Of a stretch of DNA of 42,730 nt, positions 42,481-42,730 are shown piece after piece (within the stretch, counting starts at the first letter, position 1; every line of letters starts with the position of its first letter). Origin of the DNA: a bacterium (GTDB lineage: Bacteria > Hydrothermota > UBA3073 > JACQXS01 > JAQTXJ01); contig JAQTXJ010000011.1 of the NCBI GenBank assembly GCA_028688815.1, positions 1 through 42,730 of the forward strand. The letters run 5' to 3'. Position numbers and translations under genes: made by a program. The notes beneath the pieces were generated by a model, which was given only the letters and a program-made list of their open reading frames with translations, did no database searches and had not been told where the DNA came from.

Positions 42481-42730
42481 TTAGGAAGCAGAGAATTTAA
42501 TCGTAACATCTTTTTTATCTTCTTCCGAGACTTTGAATAATTCTTCTTGATTAAAGTTGCAGAATTTTGCAATAAGCATATCCGGTATTTGGTTAATTCT
42601 TATATTATAAAGATTTACGTTTTCATTATAGAATTCCCTTCTGTCGGCAATCTGGTTTTCCAGAAAGCTTATTCTTTCGCGCAATTCGCCAAAAGTCTTA
42701 TCCGCTTTAAGGTCGGGATAATTTTCGGAA
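42481..42730 (-). CDS. lemA: LemA family protein, N-terminal part outside window
   Basis: The last 83 residues are visible; the frame is open to the right edge, so the gene starts beyond 42730. YPDLKADKTFGELRERI, LENQIADRREFYNENVNLYN and IRINQIPDMLIAKF are the conserved C-terminal LemA signatures. LemA proteins have one N-terminal membrane helix and a soluble four-helix domain; their function is unclear. It lies upstream of larB in the same direction, but larB appears to have its own promoter just past this gene's stop codon. Confidence 0.88.
   Translation of the reverse strand, partial: SENYPDLKADKTFGELRERISFLENQIADRREFYNENVNLYNIRINQIPDMLIAKFCNFNQEELFKVSEEDKKDVTIKFSAS

Noticed and set aside
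1-42730. CRISPR array, tRNA, rRNA, transposase or prophage.
   Set aside because: I found no regularly spaced direct repeats, cloverleaf with TTCGA-type arm, rRNA segment, or recombinase-like protein. A tRNA scan would be needed to exclude a missed tRNA.

Overview
The window is about 42.7 kb of AT-rich bacterial DNA from a Gram-negative (double-membrane) organism. Evidence for the outer membrane is a TamB-like protein, an Omp85/BamA-TamA-type barrel, a TolC-MacA-MacB-type efflux set and a large predicted outer-membrane barrel. Two giant secreted peptidases end in FlgD-like/type IX-like C-terminal sorting domains, one of them gingipain-like (C25) with FG-GAP repeats. Together with the very low coding similarity to model phyla, this suggests a member of the Fibrobacteres-Chlorobi-Bacteroidetes neighbourhood or an uncultured lineage such as WOR-3/Stahlbacteria. 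That placement is inference; no rRNA or tRNA gene was seen. No CRISPR array, transposase, integrase or phage gene was seen.

Layout. 1-4634 (+): 3' part of a TamB-like gene, then a membrane-anchored VWA protein. 4637-8652 (-): a 1012-residue surface or outer-membrane protein and a CorA-type transporter. 8942-12150 (+): a zinc-ribbon/TM2 protein and a P2-type Ca2+ ATPase. 12162-16487 (-): an operon tolC-like, macA-like, macB-like. 16828-17100 (-): HU. 17518-25405 (-): an M64-like metallopeptidase with a beta-helix and a C25 peptidase. 25773-28754 (+): cystathionine gamma-synthase/lyase, cystathionine beta-synthase/cysteine synthase and rsmD. 29055-32253 (-): rocA-type aldehyde dehydrogenase followed by a double-domain ThyX. 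32601-33407 (+): a methyltransferase. 33724-35172 (-): Omp85 barrel. 35316-37462 (+): purF and a LEA14-like lipoprotein. 37454-40135 (-): gatC and a three-gene piece of a group 4 [NiFe] hydrogenase. 40494-42418 (-): larB-larC. 42481-42730 (-): the C-terminal end of a LemA protein.

Nearly every intergenic gap is packed with short structured repeats. The most striking is a family of about nine hairpin elements. Each has a small triloop head hairpin, an invariant GGATA, then a second hairpin whose arms differ from copy to copy but stay complementary. At least three further repeat families share the same gaps. A strong TTGACA -35 box recurs before about a dozen genes. In five of them it lies only 35-40 bases before the start codon, with no Shine-Dalgarno sequence, which points to leaderless transcripts; other genes have perfect AGGAGG sites. 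The two themes most worth follow-up are the covarying repeat family and the mixed leaderless/Shine-Dalgarno initiation. The hydrogenase fragment without its small subunit and the tandem ThyX are secondary leads.
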